Assembly (NCBI GenBank): GCA_023249675.1
Contig: JAHFCE010000007.1
Coordinates: 58,119-122,118 of the forward strand
Direction of reading: 5' to 3'
Length of the DNA: 64,000 nt
Source: Elusimicrobiota bacterium
GTDB lineage: Bacteria; Elusimicrobiota; Elusimicrobia; UBA1565; UBA9628
Position numbers and translations under genes: made by a program
Notes under the pieces: generated by a model
Databases searched by the model: none
Seen by the model: the letters and a program-made list of their open reading frames with translations, nothing else
What the model was told of the DNA's origin: nothing
Part shown: positions 28,452-39,683 of the stretch, one piece after another
Numbering within the stretch: the first letter of the stretch is position 1
Layout of the letters: the number at the start of each line of letters is the position of its first letter

Positions 28452-29523
28452 CGAGCGCCACGCGTTTCCCTTTCTCACCGCATTCGTCGTGACGGGCGTC
28501 GGACTGTATGCGTTCTACCGCGTGCATGAGGCGCTGACCCCCTTCCTGCTCGCCGCGGCTTTCGCCTACGTCCTCAATCCGGTCGTCAGCTACTTTGAGG
28601 CGAGAGGCCTGCGCCGCTCCCACCTCGTCGTCGCGGGCTACGCCTTAGCCCTGGCGCTGAGCCTTGTGGCGTACGCGGGCCTCAAGTCGATGATCCTCTC
28701 TGAGACCGAGCTGTTCCAGTCGCGCGCGCCGGGATATCTCTCTCAGGTGCAGAAGCTGGTTTATGCCCAACAGGTCCAACTCGCCAAGAAGCTGCCCCTG
28801 CCGCCCAAGATCACCGAGCACGCGCTCGAATCCGCGCTCAGCGGGGCGCTGCACGCACTCCAAGAACTGCCGGCCCACTTTTTCGCCCTGCTGCCGCTGC
28901 TCGCGCACGCCCTGCTCGTCCCCTTCATCGGCTTCTTCTTCCTGCTCGACGCCCCCGACGGTGTTACGGCCGCGATCCAGATCCTGCCAAGCCGCTACGT
29001 CGAGCAGGCGATCCATCTGCTCAGCGAGATCGATAGCGCGCTCGGCAACTACCTGCGCGGCATCCTCATCGTGGCGGCCGCGATCACCTTGATTTCCTTC
29101 GTCAGCCTCGTCATCATGGGCATCGACAACGCGATCGTGATCGCCGTGCTCTCGGGCGCAAGCTCGTTTGTCCCCTATCTCGGCGCGATCGTCGGCGCCC
29201 TCGTCGGCGGCGGCATGGCCTTCTACCAGTTCGGCACGCTGTCGGCCGCGATGAAGGTCGTCGCGCTCTTCGTCGGCATCCGCCTCGCCGACGAGATTTT
29301 CCTGCAGCCCGTGATCGCCAAGCACTCGGTGCACCTGCACCCGATGGTCTTTCTGCTGGCGCTCGTGCTCGGCGGCGAGATGTTCGGCTTCATCGGCCTC
29401 GTGTTCGCGATTCCCGCCGCGTGCATCCTCAAAGCCCTCGTCTCGGTGGCCTGGTCCTGGTACTCGAGCGAGCGCGGCCTCGCCCTCAACCTGGCCGACG
29501 GCGCCGGCGTCCCCTACACCTAA
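28444..29523 (+). CDS. AI-2E/PerM-family membrane transporter
   Basis: 359 residues with the family's eight-helix pattern. An N-terminal pair includes LTPFLLAAAFAYVLNPVVSYFEARGLRR, the hallmark PxxxAxxxAYxxxPxVxxxxxRG-like box. A soluble loop of about 90 residues comes next, then clustered C-terminal helices with PYLGAIVGALVGGG and QPVIAKHSVHLHPMVFLLALVLGG, also typical. Known relatives export autoinducer-2 or act as sodium/proton antiporters; the substrate cannot be inferred. It overlaps the upstream gene by 8 nt and the convergent regulator-thioesterase gene by 4 nt. Confidence 0.93.
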   Translation: MTDERHAFPFLTAFVVTGVGLYAFYRVHEALTPFLLAAAFAYVLNPVVSYFEARGLRRSHLVVAGYALALALSLVAYAGLKSMILSETELFQSRAPGYLSQVQKLVYAQQVQLAKKLPLPPKITEHALESALSGALHALQELPAHFFALLPLLAHALLVPFIGFFFLLDAPDGVTAAIQILPSRYVEQAIHLLSEIDSALGNYLRGILIVAAAITLISFVSLVIMGIDNAIVIAVLSGASSFVPYLGAIVGALVGGGMAFYQFGTLSAAMKVVALFVGIRLADEIFLQPVIAKHSVHLHPMVFLLALVLGGEMFGFIGLVFAIPAACILKALVSVAWSWYSSERGLALNLADGAGVPYT

Positions 29524-30389
29524 GGCTGGACGTAGGGGGCCAGCAGCACGCGCAAGTCAGGAGGAACGCGCGTCGGCCGCCACAGGTCGGTCACGACCGC
29601 ATGGCGCGAGTGCACGCGCGCAACGACCTTGCCGACAAACTCGCTGTCGACCACCTCACATGAAAAGGAGATGCTCGCGCGGCCGAGCTCCGCGATCCAG
29701 GTGCGGATGATCAGCAAGTCGTCGTAGCGGCTTGGAGCGAGGTACTCGCAACGAGCCGACACGGCCGGCAAGAACAACTTGCGCTGAACCTCAAGGTCTC
29801 GGTAGCGCACGCCGAGAGAGCGCAGCAGCTCGGTGCGCCCCTGCTCGAGGTACTTCAGGTAGTTCGCGTAGTAGATGATGCCGGCCTTGTCGGTGTCGGC
29901 GTAGGTCACGCGCACCTGGAACTCGTGAAACTTGGGCTTGCCCGGAGAGCGTTTGACGACGGCGCGCGGCGGCGGCGTGCCCGCGGTGCTCGGCAAGGTC
30001 GCGTTCGTAATCGCCTTTCGGTCCTCGCCCAGCACCTGATTGACCACCGAGAGAACGCCGGAAAAACCCACGGGCTTGCGCAGGAAGAACGTTTTGGCGC
30101 CCGGCTTGATCTTCCCCTTCAGCTCCTCGAGCGTCATGCCCGTCGAGAAGACGACGGGCGTGCCGCTTGTCAGCGGCGAGTCGCGCAGGCGGTCGTACAG
30201 AGCGCCGCCGTCCGCGCCCGGCATGTAGAAGTCGAGAATGATGAGGTCCGGCCTGAGCTCCTGGGCGAGCAGAAGGCCCTGCGCGGAGTCGAAGGCGACG
30301 GCGACGCGGTAGCCGGCCGACTCGAGGCCGTCCTTGAGGGGAGCGACCAAGGTGACGTCGTCGTCAACGACGAGGATCGTGCGCGACAT
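29520..30389 (-). CDS. Response-regulator receiver / acyl-CoA thioesterase (YbgC-like) fusion
   Basis: 289 residues with two complete domains. Residues 1-120 are a CheY-like receiver: acidic DDD at 9-11, phospho-acceptor Asp 53 in ILDFYMPG, Ser/Thr 82-83, and Lys 105 in RKPVG. After a linker of about 30 residues rich in Pro, Thr and Ala, residues 155-285 form a hot-dog thioesterase of the 4HBT/YbgC type: RVTYADTDKAGIIYYANYLKYLEQGR, with the catalytic Asp corresponding to 167. Both active sites look intact, suggesting phosphorylation-controlled hydrolysis of an acyl-CoA or acyl-ACP. No kinase is adjacent. It diverges from the FabA-like gene by 40 nt and has a leaderless -10. The fusion is very unusual to my knowledge. 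Confidence 0.92.
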   Translation of the reverse strand: MSRTILVVDDDVTLVAPLKDGLESAGYRVAVAFDSAQGLLLAQELRPDLIILDFYMPGADGGALYDRLRDSPLTSGTPVVFSTGMTLEELKGKIKPGAKTFFLRKPVGFSGVLSVVNQVLGEDRKAITNATLPSTAGTPPPRAVVKRSPGKPKFHEFQVRVTYADTDKAGIIYYANYLKYLEQGRTELLRSLGVRYRDLEVQRKLFLPAVSARCEYLAPSRYDDLLIIRTWIAELGRASISFSCEVVDSEFVGKVVARVHSRHAVVTDLWRPTRVPPDLRVLLAPYVQP

Positions 30390-30395
30390 GACAGG

Positions 30396-30404
30396 ATGCT
30401 ATCA
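30396..30404 (-). promoter_or_regulatory. Extended -10 (TGATAGCAT), leaderless start of the fusion gene
   Basis: Minus-strand TGA-TAGCAT is followed by CCTGTC (6 nt) and ATG at 30389. Confidence 0.6.
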
Positions 30405-30407
30405 ATG

Positions 30408-30413
30408 TATAAT
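30408..30413 (+). promoter_or_regulatory. TATAAT -10 box of the FabA-like gene
   Basis: A perfect consensus hexamer 16 nt before the ATG at 30430, giving a leader of about 10 nt. It lies 6 bp from the oppositely directed box, so the two promoters overlap and one polymerase should exclude the other. Confidence 0.55.
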
Positions 30414-30429
30414 GCGCAGAGCAACCGCT

Positions 30430-31617
30430 ATGAAATTCGAAGAATTCCGGAATAAAAGCAGCTTCGGGCGCGAGGAGATTCTTTCTTTTGTCGCGGGCCG
30501 CCTTCTCGACGACGCCCCCGCCGGGCTGCCCGCCTTGCCCGGCGCCCTGCTCCTCCCATTTCACGAGATCACCGACATCTCCTGGGACCCGGCCTCCGGG
30601 ACCGGCCGCGTCGAGGCCGTGCGCCATAATCAGCTCGACGACTGGTTTTATGCCTGCCACTTCCCGGGCGACCCCGTGATGCCCGGCTGCTGGGGCGTGG
30701 ACGCCGCCTGGCAGTGCCTGCGCTTCTTCGCCGCCTGGAGGGGTCTCTCCGGCTGCGGCAAGACCATGGGCATGGAGAACGTCTCCTTCTTCGGACAGAT
30801 CCGCCCCTACGACAAAAAAATCGTCTACGCCATCGATGTCATCTCTCAGGAAACCTCCGAGGGCGAAACGCGGATCACCGGCAAGGCCACCGTCACCGTA
30901 GACGGCGCGCTCGTCTACACGATCGGCAGCGTGTCCGTGGCGACCGCCTTATGGATCGACGACGCGCCATCCAAGCGCGAGGCCGTCGCCAGCATTGAGG
31001 ATGCCCCGATCCGCAAGCTCCGCTACGACGAGTTCGCCGCGAAAGCCAAGCTCTCGCACGCCGAGATCATCGCCCTCTCCCAGGGGACGTTGATCGACGC
31101 CCCGGGCCTCGAGGTCGGGCTTCTGCCCTCCTCGCTCATGCTCGAGGTCGGCGCCATCCAGCAACTCGTCTTCGATGAATCGACCGGCGAGGGCCGGATC
31201 GCGGCCTCGCGCGGCAACGGCCCGCTCGAGTGGTTCTATACGATGACGCCGGGCGTCAAGCCGACGGTCCTCTCGATCGACGCCGTGTGGCAGCTGATGG
31301 GCCTTTTTCTCACCTGGCGGCAAAACCCCGGGACCGGCCGCGCGCTCGGCTTTGAGCGCGTCGAGGTGTTCAGCGAGATCCTGCCCGAGGACCGCGACAT
31401 CCGCTACGAGGTCACGATCGTGCGCTACTCGCGCATGGCCAACGGCGACGCCTTCGTGCGCGCCGACGCCACGATCCGCGCAAGCGGCCGCCTGATCCTC
31501 GCCTGCACGAACCTCAACGTCGGCTGCCACAAAAACATCCGCTACTCGGGCTACCCTCTGCCAAGCGAAATGGCCTTGGGCGGCAAGCTCAAGGTCCGCG
31601 GGGACACGGCCCCATGA
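30430..31617 (+). CDS. Tandem FabA-like hot-dog dehydratase (one active, one degenerate domain)
   Basis: 395 residues from ATG 30430; the track start at 30334 lies beyond the promoter. Domain 1 (about 35-175) has WFYACHFPGDPVMPGCWGVDAAWQ, with His 77 and Asp 91 spaced as in E. coli FabA (His 70, Asp 84), then MGMENVSFFGQIRP. Domain 2 (about 215-380) reads WFYTMTPGVKPTVLSIDAVWQ: the histidine is lost but Asp 284 is kept. Since FabA dimers build each site from both subunits, this is an asymmetric fused dimer, recalling the paired DH domains of polyunsaturated-fatty-acid synthases. It probably acts on 3-hydroxyacyl-ACP. It overlaps the next gene by 4 nt. Confidence 0.9.
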   Translation: MKFEEFRNKSSFGREEILSFVAGRLLDDAPAGLPALPGALLLPFHEITDISWDPASGTGRVEAVRHNQLDDWFYACHFPGDPVMPGCWGVDAAWQCLRFFAAWRGLSGCGKTMGMENVSFFGQIRPYDKKIVYAIDVISQETSEGETRITGKATVTVDGALVYTIGSVSVATALWIDDAPSKREAVASIEDAPIRKLRYDEFAAKAKLSHAEIIALSQGTLIDAPGLEVGLLPSSLMLEVGAIQQLVFDESTGEGRIAASRGNGPLEWFYTMTPGVKPTVLSIDAVWQLMGLFLTWRQNPGTGRALGFERVEVFSEILPEDRDIRYEVTIVRYSRMANGDAFVRADATIRASGRLILACTNLNVGCHKNIRYSGYPLPSEMALGGKLKVRGDTAP

Positions 31618-32105
31618 GCGTGCTCACCCCCGAGCAGGTCCTTGCCCTTATCCCGCAGCAGCGCCCGATGCGCTTTCTCGATGAGATCGTCGAGATGGAC
31701 GCCGAGCACATCGTCGGCCGCTACACCTGGAAACCCGAGGATTGCGCCGGCTATTGCGCCGACGACACGTTGGTCCCCCCCTTCAAGATGATCGAGATGG
31801 CGGCGCAAATCGGCAGCGTGGCATGGTGCATCTATCACATGACGCTCAAGATGACCCCTGAGGAGATCGCCCAACTGGTCGGCTTCTTCACGCAGGTCGA
31901 AAACGTCGAGTTCTTCAAGACCGTACGCGCGGGCGACACCATCGCCTGCCTGGCGAGCTTCGAGCCCGAGGGCTACTTCCGCGAGGGCAAGCTCCTCAGC
32001 TGCGTCGAGTCCCAGTTCGACGGAGGCCCGAAGGACGGCACGACCATCATGACCGGCCTCGTCGGCGGTATGTGGGTGCCGAAGAACTCCCCAACGCTCG
32101 TCTAA
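31614..32105 (+). CDS. FabZ-like hot-dog protein with missing catalytic histidine
   Basis: 163 residues. The opening PEQVLALIPQQRPMRFLDEIVEMD matches the FabZ N-terminus (LLPHRxPFLLVDRV). The active-site stretch is DCAGYCADDTLVPPFKMIEMAAQ: where FabZ has GHFPxxPVxPG, this has GYC, so the catalytic His is replaced while the Glu of the IExxAQ box is kept. It may be a binding or structural partner of the tandem FabA-like protein, possibly completing a site. The ATGA overlap implies coupled translation. No ketosynthase or acyl carrier protein is adjacent. Confidence 0.85.
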   Translation: MSVLTPEQVLALIPQQRPMRFLDEIVEMDAEHIVGRYTWKPEDCAGYCADDTLVPPFKMIEMAAQIGSVAWCIYHMTLKMTPEEIAQLVGFFTQVENVEFFKTVRAGDTIACLASFEPEGYFREGKLLSCVESQFDGGPKDGTTIMTGLVGGMWVPKNSPTLV

Positions 32106-32138
32106 GGCCGCTCCCACTGGCCGGTTTGTTGCGGCAAT

Positions 32139-32153
32139 TAGGCCTGAGGGCCT

Positions 32154-32154
<1 letters not shown>
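32139..32154 (+). promoter_or_regulatory. Hairpin covering the nifJ ribosome-binding site
   Basis: TAGGCC-TGAG-GGCCTA ends on the first base of the nifJ ATG. The only Shine-Dalgarno-like stretch (GAGGG) is in its loop and 3' arm, so folding could limit initiation. Confidence 0.4.
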
Positions 32155-35696
<3,542 letters not shown>

Positions 35697-35715
35697 GAGA
35701 ATATTCGCGGCGATT

Positions 35716-35724
35716 TGATAAGAT
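35716..35724 (+). promoter_or_regulatory. Extended -10 (TGATAAGAT) of tRNA-Leu
   Basis: The -10 ends 8 nt before the tRNA 5' end. The nonamer is identical to the one before tRNA-Val. Confidence 0.5.
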
Positions 35725-35732
35725 GACGCGTA

Positions 35733-35815
35733 GCCGGCGTGGCGGAATGGCAGACGCAATCGACTCAAAATCGATCGGGCTCACGCCCTTGTGGGTTCAA
35801 GTCCCACCGCCGGTA
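35733..35815 (+). tRNA. tRNA-Leu (CAA)
   Basis: 83 nt type II tRNA. The acceptor GCCGGCG pairs with CGCCGGT, with a G-U first pair. The anticodon stem ATCGA/TCGAT carries loop CTCAAAA, anticodon CAA. A long variable arm (CGGGCTCACGCCC) marks leucine. The T-arm is GTGGG-TTCAAGT-CCCAC. The discriminator is A and no CCA is encoded, unlike tRNA-Val. Confidence 0.95.
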
Positions 35816-35827
35816 CTCTTTGCCGCG

Positions 35828-36490
35828 ATGAGAGACTTCAAAATCGCCTTCCTCGGAACGCTTCTGGCCGCCGCGGCGGCCGCCCCGTTGCTGGCCGCCC
35901 CCCGCCGCTGCGGCGACGGCTCGTCTCCCCGACTCTCGGGCGACGCTTTCTCCCCCGTGGAGTGCTCGACGACGACCAAAACGGTCGTCGTTCTGCCCGG
36001 GCTGCCCGCCCACATCGACAAGCAGACGGTCGACCTGCGCGACCTCGACGGCCGCTGGGAAGGACATTTGATCCACGCGCTCGGACGCTACGAGCTGCTG
36101 GTCGCGATCAGAACGTCCTGGAGCGGGAAGACCTCGCTGACAATGGACGTCAAGGAGCTGCAGTTCCACGAGCGCCTGACCGACCGATTGTTCTTGGTCC
36201 CATCGAAACAGCGCGGCGCCTACGAGGCCCTGCTCACGACGACCCTGGCCCCGGATGCGTCCTTGAAAGGCGGGGCGGTCATCGGCGCCGCCGCGCCCGC
36301 GGTCCCGACTCCGACGGCCCCGGACGAGCGCCAGATGGACCTGCTGTTCGAAAATGGCGCCGCGCACCGCGTATTCTTCTCGCTCCCAAAGAAGGACACC
36401 CTGCGCCTGCGCGCATTCTCCGGGATTCCCGGCGCCCCGCTCCAGACATTTGAGATAACGCTCACGCGCACGAAACGCGAAGCGCTATAG
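35828..36490 (+). CDS. Exported protein of unknown function
   Basis: 220 residues from ATG 35828; the 481-residue track ORF runs through nifJ and the tRNA in a shadow frame. The signal peptide is MRDFKIAFLGTLLAAAAAAPLLA. The mature part looks beta-rich: TVDLRDLDGRWEGHLIHALGRYELLVAIR, then SLTMDVKELQFHERLTDRLFLVPSKQRGAYEALLTTTL, with a Pro/Thr linker near 155-170. RWEGHLIHALGRYE is lipocalin-like in flavour, but I cannot assign a family. TACTCT lies 8 nt before the ATG, overlapping the tRNA end. It may instead be read through from tRNA-Leu. Confidence 0.72.
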   Translation: MRDFKIAFLGTLLAAAAAAPLLAAPRRCGDGSSPRLSGDAFSPVECSTTTKTVVVLPGLPAHIDKQTVDLRDLDGRWEGHLIHALGRYELLVAIRTSWSGKTSLTMDVKELQFHERLTDRLFLVPSKQRGAYEALLTTTLAPDASLKGGAVIGAAAPAVPTPTAPDERQMDLLFENGAAHRVFFSLPKKDTLRLRAFSGIPGAPLQTFEITLTRTKREAL

Positions 36491-36495
36491 CCCCC

Positions 36496-36530
36496 CCACC
36501 AACTGTTTCCGGAAACAGTTTCAGCGGTGG
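36496..36530. terminator. Palindromic bidirectional terminator-like hairpin
   Basis: AACTGTTTCCGGAAACAGTT is a 20-bp perfect palindrome flanked by CCACC and GGTGG. It separates two convergent genes and can fold on either strand. No strong T-run follows, so a factor-dependent terminator or a REP-like repeat is also possible. Confidence 0.55.
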
Positions 36531-36555
36531 TGCGGACCCGGCAGGGAATCTCAGG

Positions 36556-37281
36556 TCAGCGAACGAGTTCCGACGCGCGCACGAACTCGATGCCTTCCTT
36601 TTCGTAGCGCGGCATCTCTTCCTTAAGGCAGTCGAACGTCGCGCGGAAGTAGTGATGCCCGATCGCGACCGCCGAGCCGGTCTTGCGTGCGTGCGTAACG
36701 GCCTGCCTGAGCATCCTCCCGCAGAACGCCTGCGTGTGCAGCTCCGCCGTGTCGAGAAAGATGCAGTTGACCGCGGCCGGGATCCCGGCGGCCTGCGCCG
36801 CGGCGTAAGCCACGCTCTTCTCCGAGACCTTCGAATCAATGAAGTACAGCCCCGTGGGCTTGAGTTGGGCCATGAACGCCTTCATCAGCGGTTGGTTCTT
36901 CGTCGCCTTGTAGGACCGGTGATTGTTGAGCCCTTTGGCGTTCGGGATCTGCTTCATCGCCTTGTCGAGCAGCTTCTGGGTCTTGGCGATGTCCTCGGGG
37001 TCTGCTTGATCCTTCGTCAGCTTCAGCGACTGGAACGGATCAAACGGATAATGGATGATCAGCTCCTTGCCCGCGGCGGCCAAGACGAGCGCTGCGGCCT
37101 TCTTCGTGCGCGGCGACTCGGGCATCACCGCGAAGGTCATCGTGCCCGGCTGCGCCATCCACTCCTCGTCAGGAGGCGTCTTCTTGTAGTTCAGGCCAAA
37201 GTCGTCGATCACAACGGCCACTTGCGGCGCCGCCGCGGCGGGGACGGAGAACAACAGAACGGCAAAGATATATTTATTCAT
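36556..37281 (-). CDS. Divergent polysaccharide deacetylase (YibQ/DUF610 family)
   Basis: 241 residues from ATG 37281, which begins a signal peptide (MNKYIFAVLLFSVPAAAA). PQVAVVIDDFGLN carries the Asp-Asp of the NodB-like metal site. Further boxes are TFAVMPES, IIHYPFDP, GLNNHRS (conserved His) and GLYFIDSKVS, in the family's order, with AIGHHYFRATFDCL near the end. It acts on an envelope polysaccharide in the periplasm; the substrate is not known for the family. It overlaps the ABC permease end by 8 nt. It is the last gene of a seven-gene envelope operon. Confidence 0.9.
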   Translation of the reverse strand: MNKYIFAVLLFSVPAAAAPQVAVVIDDFGLNYKKTPPDEEWMAQPGTMTFAVMPESPRTKKAAALVLAAAGKELIIHYPFDPFQSLKLTKDQADPEDIAKTQKLLDKAMKQIPNAKGLNNHRSYKATKNQPLMKAFMAQLKPTGLYFIDSKVSEKSVAYAAAQAAGIPAAVNCIFLDTAELHTQAFCGRMLRQAVTHARKTGSAVAIGHHYFRATFDCLKEEMPRYEKEGIEFVRASELVR

Positions 37282-38929
37282 GATCCTCGAGAGCCTGGCG
37301 GCCAAGCTGCCAAGGCACGATGAAAGCGACTAGGTTCAGTATGAGCCACCCCGCGCCCGAATAGAGCGCGACGCGGGAATTCCAGACGCCCGTGCCGAAA
37401 CGCTCGGCGAAGTGCATCTGCATGGGCGGCGCCAGCACCGCGATCGTGAGGCCGACGTAGAATAGGCAGGCGGCCATGTAAACGAAGCCCCCCACCGACG
37501 ACTCGATCTGGTGGATATTCTCGACCAAAAAATTCGGGAACAGCGCTCCGAAGCCAACGCCCATCGCGCAGATGGCCAGACCCACGGTGAGAAGCGCCGC
37601 GAGGGAGAGCCACGACGTGAAGCGGTCGGCCTCGAGGATCCAGTTCGTCATCGCGGCCAAGGTCGCCGCGATCCCGAGAATAGGAACCGCGGAGAACGCG
37701 AACTTCTCGCGCATGATCTGACCGATATCGAGCGGCGCGCTGCGCAGCACCCACCATGAGCGCCCCTCGAGGCTGATCGCGGGGAAAGTGAAGCGCAGAC
37801 CAAGGGCCGCGAGGACGAAGCCCGCGGCCCCGACATTGAGAAAGGACACGAGGCTCTTGAGCTCGGCGGAATCAAGCGGTAGGCGCTGAATGCTGAACAG
37901 ATAAACGAACACAAGGCCCATGATCAAGAGTATCTGGGACCAGTGTTTAACGTCCCGAAAAAACGTGGTGCGCTCCTTCCAGAGAAGAGCAGCCGCAGAG
38001 CGAACGCCCAGCAGCCGTTGTTCCGGAAGAAGCTGAAAGGCATGGACGCGTCGATGCAACGCCCCCTCTTGAGCGCCGCTGTACCCGATAAAATAGATCT
38101 TCCCGGCCAATGCGACCAACAAGCCGTACACCAAACAGGCCATCGCCCACGAACCCGCCGTCCGCAGCGCCCAGCCGCGCCCATTACCCTCCGCCGCCAT
38201 GCGCAATGCCTCAGCCAGCCACCAGGAGGGCAGATAGGGCGCGGTCGGCGCCTGCAGGAAGTTCAGGTACTCGGCGACGACCTTCAGCGCATCGGGGCGG
38301 ATCAGCCTCTCGGGTTGGGCGAAGCGCACCAGGCCGTAGACAACCGTCAGCGACAAGCTCGAGAACACCCAGACGATATCGCGCGTGCGCGACGTCGGAA
38401 ATAGCCAGAGCAAGAGCAAGGTGAACGCGATGCCAAACGACGCGGCCAGAAGAAGAAACGGCGGCAGCGCGGCCGCGAACGCCAGGAAGTAGCCGGCCCC
38501 AAGGCCGCGCACGCGCATGAGCGCTGCGATGTAGGGCACAAGGATCAGGCCGATCATCCAGGACGCGAAGAACGCGCTCTCGAGGGACTTATCAAGGAAC
38601 ACGACGCGCAGGCTGAGCGGAGCCTTGAACAAGAACTTAAGATCGGAGGAATAGAACAAGGTCGTCAGCGCCGTGAGCAGGCTTGAGACGATGACCATCG
38701 AGAAGGTCATCAGCAGGAGCATCGCCGTGAGCTTCCAGATCAATAAAAGACCGATCAGCTCCACACCCGCCAAATACTTGAGCAGGCGGTAAAAGCCGTC
38801 ATGCAGGCCGAATAGGAGGCCGAAACCCGCGGAGCCGAACGCCGCGTTGCGAAGCCACTCATAACCGGTCCAGTGCAGGATCGTGTTGAAGAAGGTGCGC
38901 GCCCGGCGCCTTAAAAGCGTGCCGAACAT
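37274..38929 (-). CDS. ABC-2-type exporter permease
   Basis: 551 residues with about a dozen predicted helices, such as LLLIWKLTAMLLLMTFSMVIVSSLLTAL and FLAFAAALPPFLLLAASFGIAFTLLLLWLF. It is larger than simple ABC-2 permeases and resembles the putative ABC exporter family that pairs with one small ATPase. It lies 1 nt after the ATPase gene 38931-39683. Substrate unknown. The surrounding cell-wall genes make a polysaccharide or lipid substrate reasonable, but that is inference. Confidence 0.88.
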   Translation of the reverse strand: MFGTLLRRRARTFFNTILHWTGYEWLRNAAFGSAGFGLLFGLHDGFYRLLKYLAGVELIGLLLIWKLTAMLLLMTFSMVIVSSLLTALTTLFYSSDLKFLFKAPLSLRVVFLDKSLESAFFASWMIGLILVPYIAALMRVRGLGAGYFLAFAAALPPFLLLAASFGIAFTLLLLWLFPTSRTRDIVWVFSSLSLTVVYGLVRFAQPERLIRPDALKVVAEYLNFLQAPTAPYLPSWWLAEALRMAAEGNGRGWALRTAGSWAMACLVYGLLVALAGKIYFIGYSGAQEGALHRRVHAFQLLPEQRLLGVRSAAALLWKERTTFFRDVKHWSQILLIMGLVFVYLFSIQRLPLDSAELKSLVSFLNVGAAGFVLAALGLRFTFPAISLEGRSWWVLRSAPLDIGQIMREKFAFSAVPILGIAATLAAMTNWILEADRFTSWLSLAALLTVGLAICAMGVGFGALFPNFLVENIHQIESSVGGFVYMAACLFYVGLTIAVLAPPMQMHFAERFGTGVWNSRVALYSGAGWLILNLVAFIVPWQLGRQALEDHE

Positions 38930-38930
38930 G

Positions 38931-39683
38931 CTACAGGTGGCGCAGAAGCGTCGAGTATTCGGCGCCGCCGGTCAGGCTCAGGAAGACGCTCTCGAGGTCC
39001 CGCCCTTCTTCCTTTGACTGCGCGCGCAGCTCGTCGAGCGTGCCGCAGGCGATCAGCTTGCCGCGGGTCATGACGCCGATGCGGTGGCACAGCTTCTCGG
39101 CAATTTCAAGGACATGCGTGCACATGAAGATCGCGGTGCCTCGCCGGGCGAGACGGAGGAATATATCCTTGACGAGGCGAGCGCTTTTCGGATCGAGGCC
39201 GACCATCGGCTCATCGAGGACGAGAATCTTGGGGTCATGGAGCAAAATCCCCCCGAGTACGAGCTTCTGGCGCATGCCGTGCGAGTAGCTTTCGAGCAGC
39301 TCCCCTCCCCAGGGCGTCAGCTCGAACATCTCAAGCAGCTCAGGGACGCGCTTCTTCATGTCGGAGAGGCAGACCCCGTATAGTTCGCCCACGAAGCGCA
39401 GGTACTCCGCACCGGTGAGCTTCGGGTACACGAAAGGCTCGTCGGGAACGAGGCCCATCGCGCGCTTGGCCGCGATCGGGTCTCGGGCCATGTCGCGTCC
39501 GGCGACGAGCACGCGACCAGAGGTGGGACGGAGCAAGCCGGTCATCATCTTGACCGTGGTGGTTTTCCCCGCCCCATTGGGGCCGAGGAAGCCGACGATT
39601 TCGCCCGGCTTCACCTCGAGATTAAGGTCTGAAACGGCCGCGTAGGCGCCGAAGCTCTTGCTGAGGCCTTCGAGGCGGATCAC
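38931..39683 (-). CDS. ABC transporter ATP-binding protein
   Basis: 250 residues. Walker A is GPNGAGKTTTVKM, the Q-loop region is LVPDEPFVYPKLTG, the signature is YSHGMRQKLVLG (SHGMRQ replaces LSGGQ), Walker B is ILVLDEPMVGLDPKS, and the H-loop is CTHVLE. This is the multidrug/lipid exporter (CcmA-type) class of ATPases. It overlaps the PfkB-family gene upstream by 4 nt and drives the permease downstream. Confidence 0.95.
   Translation of the reverse strand: MIRLEGLSKSFGAYAAVSDLNLEVKPGEIVGFLGPNGAGKTTTVKMMTGLLRPTSGRVLVAGRDMARDPIAAKRAMGLVPDEPFVYPKLTGAEYLRFVGELYGVCLSDMKKRVPELLEMFELTPWGGELLESYSHGMRQKLVLGGILLHDPKILVLDEPMVGLDPKSARLVKDIFLRLARRGTAIFMCTHVLEIAEKLCHRIGVMTRGKLIACGTLDELRAQSKEEGRDLESVFLSLTGGAEYSTLLRHL

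Noticed and set aside
35814-35819. TACTCT as a leaderless -10 for the 35828 gene
   Set aside because: The spacer is 8 nt and the box overlaps the tRNA-Leu 3' end; read-through from the tRNA promoter is as likely.
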